64,000 nt of DNA from positions 3,829,001 to 3,893,000 of the forward strand of contig CANTUQ010000035.1 in assembly GCA_947683425.1 (NCBI GenBank), written 5' to 3'. How positions within the stretch are numbered: the first letter of the stretch is position 1; the number at the start of each line of letters is the position of its first letter. The notes beneath the pieces were generated by a model. The model did not search any database, was not told the origin of the DNA, and worked only from the letters and a program-made list of their open reading frames with translations. Positions 44,947 through 56,463 of the stretch are shown piece after piece. The DNA comes from Excoecaria cochinchinensis. Lineage: Eukaryota; Streptophyta; Magnoliopsida; Malpighiales; Euphorbiaceae. The translations under genes were made by a program, and so were the position numbers.

Positions 44947-45814
44947 TGATGCGTGCACAGGGGGGTCAACATTGCAAGATTATAAACATTGCAAGCTCGG
45001 ATTCATGGAGATCAAATTTGGGGAAGTTCAAGAAGGCTTGAAGGTGGTTTACTGAATCTATAAAGAAGCCGAATCAAAAAGAGACTTTGAAGAGAGGCAT
45101 GTGCAAGTCATGTGATCTTGACATGTGCCATCCATATGCTAGACATGTGCCATGTCATGTGCTATGCATGTGCACATCATGTGACACATTACATGTGCAT
45201 TGCATGTGCTTATTAATGGACTTAAGGGGCTGTTTTGGTTTGGGCTTTTAATTAGGGCTTTATTTATTATTTTTATTTGATTATTTGTAATATGTTAGGC
45301 CTTAACTTATTCTTTTGGACTTATTTAAGTGAGATGGGCTTTAATTAGCTTGGGCTCATTTAATTAGTTCTTTTTAGGCTTTTTGGGCTGTATTTTAAGT
45401 TAATTAGTGTGGCTATAGTTATCTTGGTGTAAGGCCCATGTTTAAAGGCCTATTTTATTAATTAGGGTTTTTATTAGCTTAAAGGAGTATAAATACTCCT
45501 CAAAAATGAATTTGTCAGAGAGATTGGAATTATTAAACGTTGGAGGCTATCCTCTTTTCTTGGCTTTGCCAAAAGTCTAATAGATTAGATTTGTGAGATT
45601 TGCTTGCTTTTCTTTTCTATTGCATGAAGAATTTGATTAACTTATCAATTATTTGATTGTGGTGTTTTTCAGGTTCTTTAATTCCCGATTATTTGCGTTT
45701 CCATTCACAAGTTATTTGGGGGTTCAATAGGGAGGGTGTTTATCTAATTTGGCTTTGCCATCAAAGTGTATGTTCAAGGGGTTTTGGGTTCTTTAACCTT
45801 GGGGTTCCGCATCA
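44947..45814 (+). repeat. Family B LTR, right partner of the inversion
   Basis: 868 bp, TGATGCGTGCAC ... GGGGTTCCGCATCA; CATGTG cluster about 45098-45215; TATA in palindrome-like context near 45488. Flanks ACAAA (44942-44946) and TCTAG (45815-45819). Confidence 0.9.
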
Positions 45815-46022
45815 TCTAGTATATGTCTAATATATGCATATTATAAGTCTAATATACGCATAGTATACGTCTAGTATACGTCAAATATACATCTAGTAAA
45901 CGTCTAGTATAGGTTTAATATACGTCAAGTATATGTCTAATAAAAGTCGAGTATACATCCAATATACGTATAATATATGTCTAATATACATCTAGTATAC
46001 GTCTAATATATATCTAGTATAT
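45815..46022 (-). repeat. 11-bp minisatellite, reverse orientation
   Basis: About 19 units of CTAATATACGT-type sequence, the reverse complement of the array at 41685. The two were one array before the 41685-44946 inversion. Confidence 0.9.
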
Positions 46023-48021
46023 TAAGGTAGCTTTATTATAGCTATAATAGCTATGGTAAATACGTTATTACAATTTCCCAATTTGTTCTTCTTTCTATTC
46101 TTTTAATTTTATTTGATTTTCTTTAGCCCAATCATTATAATATCATCGGAGGTGTTCTTTGCCTTGTCATTTTCTAAAATACCATTTCATTTTTATATTT
46201 TTAGGATGTTTTCTTTTTGTTATGTATTATTTTTAAGGGAAATGTTGAATTAGAGACCAAACCCATACCTTGTTCACTTTAATTCATGTTATTACAAATT
46301 GGAGACTACTCAGTTCCCACTTTCCTCGGGGTTTAATTATTTTTAATTAATTAAGTAATATATAGTTCTGTTGTTTAAATAAATGATTTTATTCACCATT
46401 GAAACAAATAATATAAAACAAAAACAACAGCATTTTTTTTAAGTCATTCTTATTACAAATGGAAATATGGTTAAAGGATGAGTGGGTTTCGTGAACAATC
46501 TACAAGCATATGAACTTTGGTCAGTATATTGCTTCAAATGTTCCAAGTCTAAAAGGGTTTCGTGAACAATCTACAAACCTGCAAAACGGGACATCTGCTT
46601 CGAAAGCTCTCTCTTCTGTGATGGTTTCACTACAAAGGTCCTCCAGTATATTTTTCAATCATTTTCCTCTTACATCTTAATTCCTCCTGTGTGTTTGGGC
46701 ATCCATGAATTGATTAATTTATTCGGTGTCAAATTGGCATTTAAGTTCTGTTCCCCTTAAACCCCTCTCTACATGCAATTGCACATATTCATACGATCTC
46801 CCTATTGATTATGAATTTATGCTTCCATTTTCAACCAGAAAGGCCTCTTTAATTGACCGTCAAGATAACAAAATTTCCTATTTCTATGCGACCCAAATAA
46901 GAAAATCTTTGAACAAGCTTAGCAGAGTCTGCTTTACCAAACCATTTAAGAATAAGATTAAACGTTCTTTACTATAATTTCTGAGCAACATAACTGTATC
47001 TACACATTTAAAATGCCAAAACTTGCAAATAAAAACAAGAGGAAATAATGCTATGCGAATTCTGCATCTACTAATTCTTTTAAGTAACAATACGCACCTT
47101 GTGCTAAAATGACCAAATAGCAACACAACTGCAGCAACTAGATCTCAATACACGTGAAAGAAATGCAAAGAGCACAAAATTAAGCACAATTATTTGAGAA
47201 AAATATATTCAAACTGACCCCACAACATGCAAAATTAATAACCCGATTTTGTTCATTATCTTTTCCTTTTCCATTCGCGGTACCCATATATGAATGATTG
47301 GGAAAACTTAAAAACCCAAAAACAAATACCCCCAAAATTCCAACTGTCACCATAAAAAATCACAATAATTCATCACTATTTGTAGGAAAAGTGAAAATTA
47401 AACTCAGTAATCGAAAAGAAAAGAAAAGGAGAGGTAGGATTGTGTTTGTGCACCTTCTGCGTGTTGTTCTCATTGACCTCCATCTGCTATGGCGTGAGGC
47501 AGAGTTTTGGCCCACTTCATTTCATATATGAGCACAGCGAAGAGGATATTGGTTGATTCTTCTTGAAATAAATGAAATTATTTTAGTTTATTCACATCAA
47601 CAAGATTAAAAAAAGAAAAAATTGGGTTTTATGCGGTGGATTTTGGATAATAAAAAATGAAAATTGAAGGTAAGGTTCCTGAGATGCCAAACAATCGTGA
47701 ATTGGGTAGCTTTAGAATTTGGGTTTTTTATTTGGGAGATCGGTGGATGGGGGCAGCGGAGGGAGAGCAGCTGGGGGGCCGACGGCGCACCAAACTTGCA
47801 GATCGAGAGGGCGATAGAGAAGGGGGAGGAAGAGAGTTAGAGAGAAAGAAATGGGAGAGGATATAAAAGCTATATTTTTTAAAATAAAAATAAAAAAATT
47901 GTATATTTGTAAATGAAAAGTAATATAAATGAAATTAAAATTTAAAATGTGGTATAATTGAAATAATGGGAAAAACGGCATCTTTTTTGTTGATGTTTTT
48001 TATTTTATGTATAATTTTGTA
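46023..48021. other. Right part of the gene-fragment-carrying insertion
   Basis: 46080-47600 is A/T-rich with no supported gene. The short frame at 46726-46977 has no recognisable match. 47730-47870 is unusually GC- and purine-rich, like a captured plant 5' UTR or first exon on the minus strand. 47880-48021 is the A/T-rich terminus. Confidence 0.4.
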
Positions 48022-48427
48022 GAAAGCCCAAAAAAGAACTAATTAAATGAACCCAACCTAATTAAAGTCTGTCTCACTTAAATAAACCCAAAAGAATAAG
48101 TTAAGGCCTAACATTTTACAAATAATCAAATAAAAATAATAAATAAAAGCCTAAACTAAAAGCCCAAACAAAACAGCCCATTAAGTCCATTAATTGGCAC
48201 ATTTGCACATGCAATGTGTCACATGATGTGCACATCCATAGCACATGACATGGCACATGTCTAGCACATGTCAAAACACATGGATGGCACATGTCAAGGT
48301 CACATGACTTGCACATGTCAAGGTGTCACATGACTTGCACATGCCTCTCTTCAAAGTCTCTTTTTTGATTCGGCTTCCTCATAATTCAGTAAACCACCTT
48401 CAAGCCTTCTTTAACTTCCATAAATTT
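48022..48427 (-). repeat. 3' LTR of B3, part 2
   Basis: Continues the B3 LTR with the CACATG/CATGTG array (48195-48345) up to the A element. Its last five bases, AATTT (48423-48427), are the A target duplication. Confidence 0.85.
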
Positions 48428-49253
48428 TGATGCGGAACCCAATAGCTAATGAGCTACAAACCCACACTTACAATTCGAATAGCAAACCAAATCAGATAAA
48501 CACCCTCCCTATTGAACCCCCAATCAACCTGTGACTGAAAACGCAAATAATCGGGAATTAAAGAACCTGAAAAATGCCACAATCAAACAATTGATAAGTT
48601 AATCAAATTCTTCATGCAATAGAAAAGAAAGCAATTCACTCTCATTCTAAGCAAACAAAATTCGGCTAAGCCAATGAATATCATCCAAAAATCCGAAATT
48701 CTTAACATAACATGTTCTATTTATAGGGTGGCTAACCCTAGCTAGCAAATAACCTAAAACAAACCCTAATGAGGCCTTAAACATGGTGTGGCCGAATTGT
48801 CCATGGGCTTTACAAGATAAGTTAAGCCCAAACTAAAGAATTAAACACACTTAAAATAAGCCCAAAAGAAAGACTAATTAAAACCCAAAATAACTAAACT
48901 AAACCCAATCTAAGAAGCCCAAAACGTCTAGCCCATTAAGTCACTAATTAAATGAGTCATGTGACTTTTAAATGAAGCACATGACTTGTACAAATAAAGC
49001 CCAAAGTAGAATAAACCCAAAAATGACTTAAGTTGGCCCAATTTCACTAGAAGCTTCCAAAAGGCTAAGTACTTTGTGAAAGCCTCCTTCAAGCTCTTTA
49101 TAACACTTCTTAAAGGCATCTTCATGTAGTTCTTGAGTAACAAAGCCTTGCACATAAGTTGTCATAGCCATCTTCAACTTCTTAGCTCTCGCTCTTGTGA
49201 CTGGACCACTAGGCATCTTCAAAGGGTCTTTAATGGTTGGATGATCCGTATCA
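48428..49253 (-). repeat. 3' LTR of the family A element
   Basis: On the minus strand TGATACGGATCATCC ... GGGTTCCGCATCA; TATA-like CCCTATAAATAG near 48720. Its first ~230 bases also encode the polyprotein tail. Confidence 0.9.
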
Positions 49254-49480
49254 TTCCCTCCCTCCTCAAAAAGATTTGTCCTCAAATCTGAATCCACATC
49301 AAAAGAAGAAAGGTCAGAAACATTAAATGTAGCTGAAACACCATACCCACCTGGCAAGTCTATTTTATAAGCATTATCGTTGATGCGCTCCAAGACTTGG
49401 AAAGGACCATCACCACGTGCATCCAGCTTGCCTTCCTTTGGTTGGGAAACCTCTCCTTTCTGAAATGCACCCAAACCCAA
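49028..49480 (-). pseudogene. Integrase C-terminal domain and LTR-encoded tail (family A)
   Basis: Frame after a shift near 49440: [39 protein letters not shown], then NLFEEGGND over the purine tract and a Lys/Arg-rich tail (SGPVTRARAKKLKMAM) plus an acidic helix inside the LTR, ending at 49028. In CRM-type chromoviruses the polyprotein end is known to overlap the 3' LTR. The tail is kept open in the LTR copies at 9610, 12026 and 56166. Confidence 0.8.
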
Positions 49481-50742
49481 TCTCCAGGGGTGAACACCAC
49501 TTGTTTCCTTCCCCTATTTGCCTTATCGGCATATTGCCTGTTTTTCTTTTCAATGTTTTCCCGTGCTTTCTCATGTAAGGATTTCACCAATTCTGCCTTC
49601 CTACTACCATCCAAACTCGAAAGCTCATGTAAAGGTAAAGGACAAAGATCAAGCACAGTTAATGGGTTAAAACCATAAACAAGCTCAAATGGTGAAAAAC
49701 CAGTGGAAGAATGAATACTCCGATTATAAGCAAATTCAATAAAAGGCAAACAATCTTCCCAAGTTTTAAGATTCTTACCCACAATAGCACGTAATAAAGC
49801 CCCAAAAGTTCTATTCACAACTTCTGTTTGTCCGTTAGTTTGAGGGTGACAAGTAGTAGAAAACAATAACTTTGTTCCTAACTTACCCCATAAAACACTC
49901 CAAAAATGTGAAAGGAACTTTGTATCCCTATCTGAAACTATGGTGTGTGGAATACCATGCAAACGGACAACTTCCTTAAAGAATAGATCAGCAACATGCA
50001 CAGCATCATCACATTTATGACATGCAATAAAATGAGCCATTTTACTAAACCTATCTACCACAACAAAGATACTATCCCTACCACGTTTTGTCCTAGGCAA
50101 ACCAAGAACAAAATCAATGCAAATGTCAGTCCAAGGAGAACTAGGTACAGGTAAAGGCATATACAATCCATGAGGCATAGATTTAGACTTAGCTTGTTTA
50201 CATGCAACACATGCATTACACACCTTTTCGACATCTTTTCGTATGCGTGGCCAAAAGAAATGCTCATTCAACATGTCATAGGTCTTATGTACCCCAAAAT
50301 GTCCCATCAATCCCCCACAATGAGATTCTAATACAAGCAAGTCACGCATAGAACATTTAGGTAAATAAAGCTTGTTGCCCTTAAATAAAAATCCATCATG
50401 TCTATAGAATTTATCTAAGGCTTTATGTTCACATGCATGATACACATTACCAAAATCAGAATCACCATCATATAGTTCCTTAATATGCTCAAATCCTAAC
50501 AACTTAGAACTAAGTGTAGAAATCAAGGCACATCTTCTTGATAATGCATCGGCAACAATATTGTCCTTTCTATGCTTGTATTGAATAACATAGGGAAATG
50601 TTTCAATAAATTCAACCCATTTAGCATGCCTCTTATTCAACTTACCTTGTCCCTTCAAGTGTTTGAGGGACTCATGATCGGTGTGAATGACAAACTCCTT
50701 GGGTAGGAGGTAATGCTGCCACACATCCAATGCTCTCACCAA
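49360..50742 (-). pseudogene. RNase H C-terminus and integrase (family A)
   Basis: 460 codons. The RNase H end ([25 protein letters not shown]) leads to the integrase HHCC region (H in [11 protein letters not shown], Cys in [11 protein letters not shown]) and the catalytic core: D in [10 protein letters not shown] in [13 protein letters not shown] in NGQTEVVNR. Then the GPY-like/C-terminal region ([13 protein letters not shown]). The core residues are all present. The frame breaks near 49440 by a one-base change. It is the best integrase copy in the window; A2 matches it closely. Confidence 0.85.
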
Positions 50743-50823
50743 GACATAAAGCTCCTTGTCATAGGTTGAATAATTGAGCTGGGCTCCATGAAGCTTCTCA
50801 CTAAAGTATGCTACTGGTTTCTT

Positions 50824-51324
50824 TTATTGCATTAGAACAGCCCCAATACCTACACCAGAAGCATCACATTCAATTTCAAAAGTCTTATCAAAATTAGGCA
50901 AAGATAAAATAGGAGCAGAACACAACTTCCCTTTCAAACTTTCAAAAGCCTTTTGCTGTGCTTCTCCCCACTTAAACCCAACTTCCTTTTTAATTATTTC
51001 TGTAAGTGGTGCAGCAACAGAAGAGAAATCCTGCACAAATCGCCTATAAAAGCTCGCTAAGCCATGAAAGCTCCTCACATCCGAAATGGACTTAGGCGTG
51101 GGCCAATCTCTAATTGCCTTCACTTTCTCTTCATCTACTTCAATACCCTGTGCACTCACTACAAAACCAAGAAAAACAAGTCTATCTATACAAAATGTGC
51201 ACTTTTTAAGTTTAGCATACAACTTTTCATTCCTCAAGATTTGCAAAACTAACTTAACATGCTCAATATGTTCCTCAAAAGACTTGCTGTAAATGAGTAT
51301 ATCATCAAAAGTAAACAACAACAA
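50824..51324 (-). pseudogene. RT palm/thumb and RNase H start (family A)
   Basis: Begins at the RT active site ([14 protein letters not shown]). An extra T splits YF from DD, so the codons VVVYF are in the preceding frame. Continues [20 protein letters not shown], then RNase H with the first catalytic Asp in [16 protein letters not shown]. Ends at TAA (50824-50826), where related proteins have Gln-Glu-Lys; the homology goes on to the RNase H part at 50742. Confidence 0.85.
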
Positions 51325-51877
51325 ACTTTCCTAAATATGCACGCAATACATGGTTCATAAGTCTCATAAATGTGCTAGGGGCGTTAGATAGCCCAAATGG
51401 CATGACTAACTACTCATACAAACCATATTTAGTTTTGAAAGCTGTTTTCCATTCATCACCAGGTTTCATTCTTATTTGATGATATCCACTCATTAAATAA
51501 ATCTTAATAAAAAACACAGCACCACACAATTCATCTAACATATCATCAAGCCTAGGGATAGGATGTCTATACTTTACAGTGATTTTGTTAATTGCACGAC
51601 AATCAACACACATCCTCCAAGTTCCATCCTTCTTAGGCACCAATAGGATGGGTACTGTGCAAGGACTCAAGCTCTCTCTAACCAATTCCTTCTCCATAAG
51701 TTCTTCCACTTGCCTTTGCATCTCCTTAGTTTCCTTAGGATTGCTTCTATATGCTGGTCGGTTAGGAATGGTTGATCCAGGTATGAAATCAATCTGATGT
51801 TCTATCCCTCTCAAAGGTGGTAATCCATCTGGTAGCTCATCAGGAAAGACATCTGAAAACTCCTGCAACAAAGACAA
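51325..51877 (-). pseudogene. RT N-terminal part (family A)
   Basis: [52 protein letters not shown], ending in KTKYGLYE and TAG (51410-51412) where A3 has Trp. The stop is TGG to TAG. The stretch to 51325 continues [12 protein letters not shown] in the same frame. Confidence 0.8.
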
Positions 51878-53751
51878 AAACTAGAAGGCAAAGATGCATG
51901 GTCAATGTCAGCGTTAGAAAACAAAATCTCTTTGTAAGTTATAAGGATCAATGGCTGCCCTATGGCTAAAGCACTCTTAACCTCTCTTGCCCTTACATAA
52001 AAATTCTGTTTTTGCCTCCCACCTTTCTTGTTTTCACTCACCAATGGGCCATTTATTTGTTTTGTTTCTTTTCTGGCCTCTTTTCCCCCTTTTCTTTCTT
52101 TTTCTCTCTTAATTTCACTCACCTCTTCTCTCTTGGCCAAAGCCTCTCTCTCCCTCTCAACTAATTTCTTTTGATCTTCAAACACTTCTTTAGGAGATAA
52201 CGGTGTCAAAGTCACTTTTGTACCTTCATAAGAAAAAGAATAACGGTTAGTGTACCCATTATGCACCACTTGACTATCAAATTGCCAAGGTCTCCCCAAA
52301 AGCAAATGGCCTGCCTGCATAGGTACCACATCACAAACCACCTCATCCTCATACCTCCTAATAGAAAATGGCACTCTTACTTGCCTTGTTACCTTGACCT
52401 CCCCACTGTCATTCAACCATTGTAATTTATAAGGTCTAGGATGCTTTTCACATACCAAATTCAGCTTATCAACCATATTCACACTAGCTACATTGGTGCA
52501 ACTACCTCCATCAACAATAAGTGTGCACACCCTTCCATTAATTAAACACTTAGTGTGAAATATATTTTTTCTTTGTTCTAGGCTCTCTTCCTTAACATTC
52601 AAATTCAAAGCTCGCCTAGCCACTAAAGACTTCCCACTTTCAGCAACCAATAACTCTCCATCACTATCACAATCACTACAATCTTCCAAAGGTGGCATCT
52701 CATCTTCACTATGGTCTGATTCAGAAACAATTTCCCCATCATCCCTAGCTATTATCACCCTTTTATTAGGACAATCACGTGCCATATGCCCCTTCCCCAA
52801 GCATTTAAAGCATTTAATCTCTCTACTAGGAGTTGGAGTATTAGGGTTACCTTTTACAACCTTAGATGGTGATTGGACAGCCCTTGCATCTTTGGAACCC
52901 GAATCTACCCCATAAGGTTTAGATCCCCTAAAGTCTCTTCTATGCTCCCCTTTGGTCCATCTAGATCCCAAACTATCCCTTGAGTTGTTGCTGGTTCGGT
53001 TAAAGCTCCTACTCTTCTTTTGTTTCTCAATTTTCATTGCCATATTCAACACTTCCTCCATGGAGTCATATCTATGAAGCTTAATGACATCAGCAATTTC
53101 CTTATTCAATCCACCTAAAAACCTAGCTCTAACCATGAACATTTCCATTTCTTTATGGTAGTCCTCTACTGACCTACCCCCTTGCACTAACCTATGTAAC
53201 TTCTGATGTAGCTCCCTAAAGTAATGTGAAGGCACAAATCTTTTCCTTATGGCCTCCTTCATATCCTCCCAATTACTAATAGGACGTCTACCCACTTTCC
53301 TTCTGCTCAAATTCAATTGATCCCACCAAAATAAGGCATAATCTGTAAACTCCATAGCTGTTATCTTTACTTTCTTCTCCTCAGAATACCTATTAAACTC
53401 AAAGATCATTTCAACCTTCCTTTCCCATTCTAGGTACTCTTCAGCACTGTTTCTACCTTTAAATGGAGGAATCTTAAGCTTAATGTTATCTAAATTCCCA
53501 TCTAATCTCCCACTTGTCTCTTCTTCATCTAAGTCTTCTATGTCAGCCCTTACATTTTCATCAGTCCATCTACCTCTCCTAGTTGTCCTCCTAGAATTAT
53601 TAGATGCACTCACTTCAAATTTTTCCTCCATCCCATCCATTCTAGCGTTTAACTTCTTGAACTCATTAATGAAGGCCTTGTACATCACTTTCATATCGGG
53701 CATGGCTTCCTCCTCCTCATACATTGTTTCCTTTTCTTCTCTTCTTGACAT
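51811..53751 (-). CDS. Gag, protease and start of RT linker (family A)
   Basis: 646 codons from ATG 53751. Residues about 85-240 form the retrotransposon Gag capsid block ([39 protein letters not shown]). The CX2CX4HX4C zinc knuckle is C314-C317-H322-C327, followed by an acidic stretch. The protease has D414-G415-G416 in [11 protein letters not shown] and the [11 protein letters not shown] flap/C-terminal region at about 482-492. From residue 530 comes a Lys/Glu-rich linker. Intact through protease; a one-base deletion near 51885 (compared with A3) shifts it out of the RT frame so the last ~22 residues are spurious. It may still supply Gag. Confidence 0.9.
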   Translation of the reverse strand: MSRREEKETMYEEEEAMPDMKVMYKAFINEFKKLNARMDGMEEKFEVSASNNSRRTTRRGRWTDENVRADIEDLDEEETSGRLDGNLDNIKLKIPPFKGRNSAEEYLEWERKVEMIFEFNRYSEEKKVKITAMEFTDYALFWWDQLNLSRRKVGRRPISNWEDMKEAIRKRFVPSHYFRELHQKLHRLVQGGRSVEDYHKEMEMFMVRARFLGGLNKEIADVIKLHRYDSMEEVLNMAMKIEKQKKSRSFNRTSNNSRDSLGSRWTKGEHRRDFRGSKPYGVDSGSKDARAVQSPSKVVKGNPNTPTPSREIKCFKCLGKGHMARDCPNKRVIIARDDGEIVSESDHSEDEMPPLEDCSDCDSDGELLVAESGKSLVARRALNLNVKEESLEQRKNIFHTKCLINGRVCTLIVDGGSCTNVASVNMVDKLNLVCEKHPRPYKLQWLNDSGEVKVTRQVRVPFSIRRYEDEVVCDVVPMQAGHLLLGRPWQFDSQVVHNGYTNRYSFSYEGTKVTLTPLSPKEVFEDQKKLVEREREALAKREEVSEIKREKERKGGKEARKETKQINGPLVSENKKGGRQKQNFYVRAREVKSALAIGQPLILITYKEILFSNADIDHASLPSSFCLCCRSFQMSFLMSYQMDYHL

Positions 53752-55550
53752 GATTTGAATTCTACAAAACAGATGTTAGACAATAGCCTCACACACTCCC
53801 TCACGTGTTTACACTCAAAGATGCCACTCCTCTCGTGTTTCACTCAATAAGGCTTTTACCCTCTTAATGTACTCACACACTCTGCCTTTTACCACTCTAA
53901 TTGCAACTCTTAAATTGCACTTCAGAATTCAATTCACAAACCAAGAATTTGAGCATGTTTTAGAAAGCAAAGAATAAGCAAGCATTAACAATAAAAAGAT
54001 AGCTCAAAACTAGAAAAGAAGACACTAGACACAATGAAGGTGGTACACGGACAAGACTATTATACCACTTGATTATATCCAAATTAGAGTATTAGAACAA
54101 GCAAAGATACTCTAACAATGTAAATTGAACAAAAGCAAGCTTAAAACAAAGAAATAAGCAACAAGAATTAAGAAAAATGACAATTTGGACAAAATGTATG
54201 AATTTGATTCATTACAAAGTAAACCAAATGTAGAACCTAGTTATTCTACCCAACAAAGCAAGAAAAATAACAAAGAAACCTAATTATACTAAGAAAGACA
54301 GAATGCAAGCAATACAATTCAATTTAGAGCCAAAATGATGATTAGGTCGAATGGTGTATCAAGCTCTAATTAATGTGTCAAATTGTGTGCAAAATGATAG
54401 CAAAATGATAGGAAAATGATGTCAAAATGGTGTAAAAATGATGGCAAAATGGTGACAAAATGGTAGGCAAATGATGGCAAAAATGATACCAAAATGGTGC
54501 AAAAATGACAGCAAAAAATGGTACCAAAATGTTACCAAAAATGGATAGCAAATGATAGGCAAATGTTACCAAAATGGATAGCAAATTTTACCAAAAATTG
54601 TTAGCAAATGATAGGAAAAATGTTACCAAAAATGACAAGCAAATGGTAGCACAAATAATTCCTTATCCGAATTGGATAATAATAATAATCAAAGGTGGTT
54701 TAGGATTAAGTTTTCCTATTCCCAAAACAGATAGGATTAATTTTCCTATTTCCAAAACAGATAGGATTAGTTTTTCCTATTACTTAAAGGATTTCCCACC
54801 TCTATTTAGAAAAGGATTAATTGCTGCCCCTAATCCTCAAGCACTTAGGATTAAGTTTTCCCACCTATTAATGGATTTGGATTTTCCCTTTTTGCTATAA
54901 ATATGCTCCCTTGGCCGAATCTACTCCTCTACCCTTTTCTCCAAACGCAAAGTTCTTCTTTATTTCTCTTATTTCACGTTTTTTTCTTTTCTTTTTCTTT
55001 TCTTTTTTTTTATATGAAATAGAGAACAACTAGACTACAAACCACCAAACTTCTCAAGCCCAAAAAGGTCAGAACTCAAATTCGGTTTTCTAACCCTTTT
55101 TTTTTCAAAACGCAAAAACTTCAAAGTGAAGAACGGAGGCTTAAACGTCGTTTTTAAGGTCCAAAAAAGTCAGTTACATAGGGCTTTACCTAGGTAACAA
55201 TTGTAGAGCATGAAATTCCCTTTCCGGAATGATATTATAATAACAAATTGGACTCCAATGTCAAAAGTTATGGCCTTTCGAAGTTTTCTGATTTTTTTTT
55301 TTAAACAGCAAACTAATCTCTAATCTCCTCCTACAAGGATTCGGATTCAAGCTAAGGATGTTCAAGATTTCGGTTCAAGGCTATTTCACGAATTCAAGAT
55401 AAAGGTAAGAAAAGAAAAAGGCTAATTTAAACACACAAAACACAATTAACTAAGAAACTTAATGCAACCTAATTCGTCATAAACAAAAAGAAATCAAAGA
55501 AAAGAAAACGCAAACCCTAACACTAAGATAAATAGGAATTTACCTTAATC
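53752..55550 (-). other. Leader of the family A element, possible intron
   Basis: No gene. The CATTTTGCC-type quasi-repeats lie at 54370-54650 (reverse). Donor-like TTAAGGTAAATTCC near 55540 and acceptor-like CTGTTTTGTAG about ten bases before the ATG match the other leaders. Confidence 0.5.
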
Positions 55551-55564
55551 TGGCTCTGATACCA
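55551..55564 (-). other. Primer binding site of the family A element
   Basis: The minus strand reads TGGTATCAGAGCCA, two bases after the LTR. Full match to the initiator tRNA-Met class. Confidence 0.9.
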
Positions 55565-55566
55565 AA

Positions 55567-56391
55567 TGATGCGGAACCCAATAGCTAATGAGCTACAAAC
55601 CCACACATACAATTCGAATAGCAAACCAAATCAGATAAACACCCTCCCTATTGAACCCCCAATCAACCTGTGACTGAAAACGCAAATAATCGGGAATTAA
55701 AGAACCTGAAAAATGCCACAATCAAACAATTGATAAGTTAATCAAATTCTTCATGCAATAGAAAAGAAAGCAATTCACTCTCATTCTAAGCAAATAAAAT
55801 TCGGCTAAGCCAATGAATATCATCCAAAAATCCGAAATTCTTAACATAACATGTTCTATTTATAGGGTGGCTAACCCTAGCTAGCAAATAACCTAAAACA
55901 AACCCTAATGTGGCCTTAAACATGGTGTGGCCGAATTGTCCATGGGCTTTACAAGATAAGTTAAGCCCAAACTAAAGAATTAAACACACTTAAAATAAGC
56001 CCAAAAGAAAGACTAATTAAAACCCAAAATAACTAAACTAAGCCCAATCTAAGAAGCCCAAAACGTCTAGCCCATTAAGTCACTAATTAAATGAGTCATG
56101 TGACTTTTAAATGAAGCACATGACTTGTACAAATAAAGCCCAAAGTAGAATAAACCCAAAATGACTTAAGTTGGCCCAATTTCACTAGAAGCTTCCAAAA
56201 GGCTAAGTACTTTGTGAAAGCCTCCTTCAAGCTCTTTATAACACTTCTTAAAGGCATCTTCATGTAGTTCTTGAGTAACAAAGCCTTGCACATAGGTTGT
56301 CATAGCCATCTTCAACTTCTTAGCTCTCGCTCTTGTGACTGGACCACTAGGCATCTTCAAAGGGTCTTTAATGGTTGGATGATCCGTATTA
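55567..56391 (-). repeat. 5' LTR of the family A element
   Basis: 825 bp, almost identical to 48428-49253. The LTR-encoded tail is open here too (56166-56391), fused by chance to upstream B3 sequence. Confidence 0.9.
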
Positions 56392-56463
56392 AATTTAATC
56401 TCCATAAATCCGAACTTGCAAAGTTTATAATCTTGCAATGTTGACCCCCCTGTGCATGCATCA
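56392..56463 (-). repeat. 3' LTR of B3, part 3
   Basis: Starts with the AATTT duplication and continues the B LTR to TGCATGCATCA, the LTR's beginning on the minus strand. Confidence 0.85.

Larger units (their letters stand above)
40366..48021. mobile_element. Gene-fragment-carrying insertion, possible Pack-MULE
   Basis: Interrupts the B3 LTR between CCTAAAAAGAA (to 40366) and CCCAAAAAAGAAC (from 48028), an imperfect ~10-11-bp duplication compatible with a Mutator-type insertion. The ends (GAGGAAATTACACC ... on the left; reverse complement around 47900-48021) share A/T-rich, imperfectly matching terminal sequence. It carries fragments of at least two host genes with introns. No transposase seen. 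Later it received two B LTRs and suffered an inversion. A Helitron or other chimeric origin is not excluded. Confidence 0.45.
48428..56391 (-). mobile_element. Nearly complete family A Ty3/gypsy element (chromovirus-like)
   Basis: 3' LTR 48428-49253 (826 bp), polypurine tract GGAGGGAGGGAA (49265-49254), gag-pol 49254-53751, leader, primer site 55564-55551, 5' LTR 55567-56391 (825 bp). Target duplication AATTT at 48423-48427 and 56392-56396; the outer base of the 5' LTR end is changed (TATTA for TATCA). The two LTRs differ at about seven places by eye. Order protease-RT-RNase H-integrase is gypsy-type. The DGG protease and the basic tail read into the LTR suggest a CRM-related chromovirus. Pol carries at least five frame-breaking lesions. 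Confidence 0.9.

Noticed and set aside
41685..46022. Foldback transposon with tandem-repeat inverted termini
   Set aside because: The inverted 11-bp arrays looked like foldback arms, but the swapped target duplications and array phase show that one array was split by an inversion between LTRs.
46726..46977. 83-codon ORF in the gene-fragment-carrying insertion
   Set aside because: No recognisable motif, A/T-rich context, overlapping antisense frame; kept only as part of the unassigned region.
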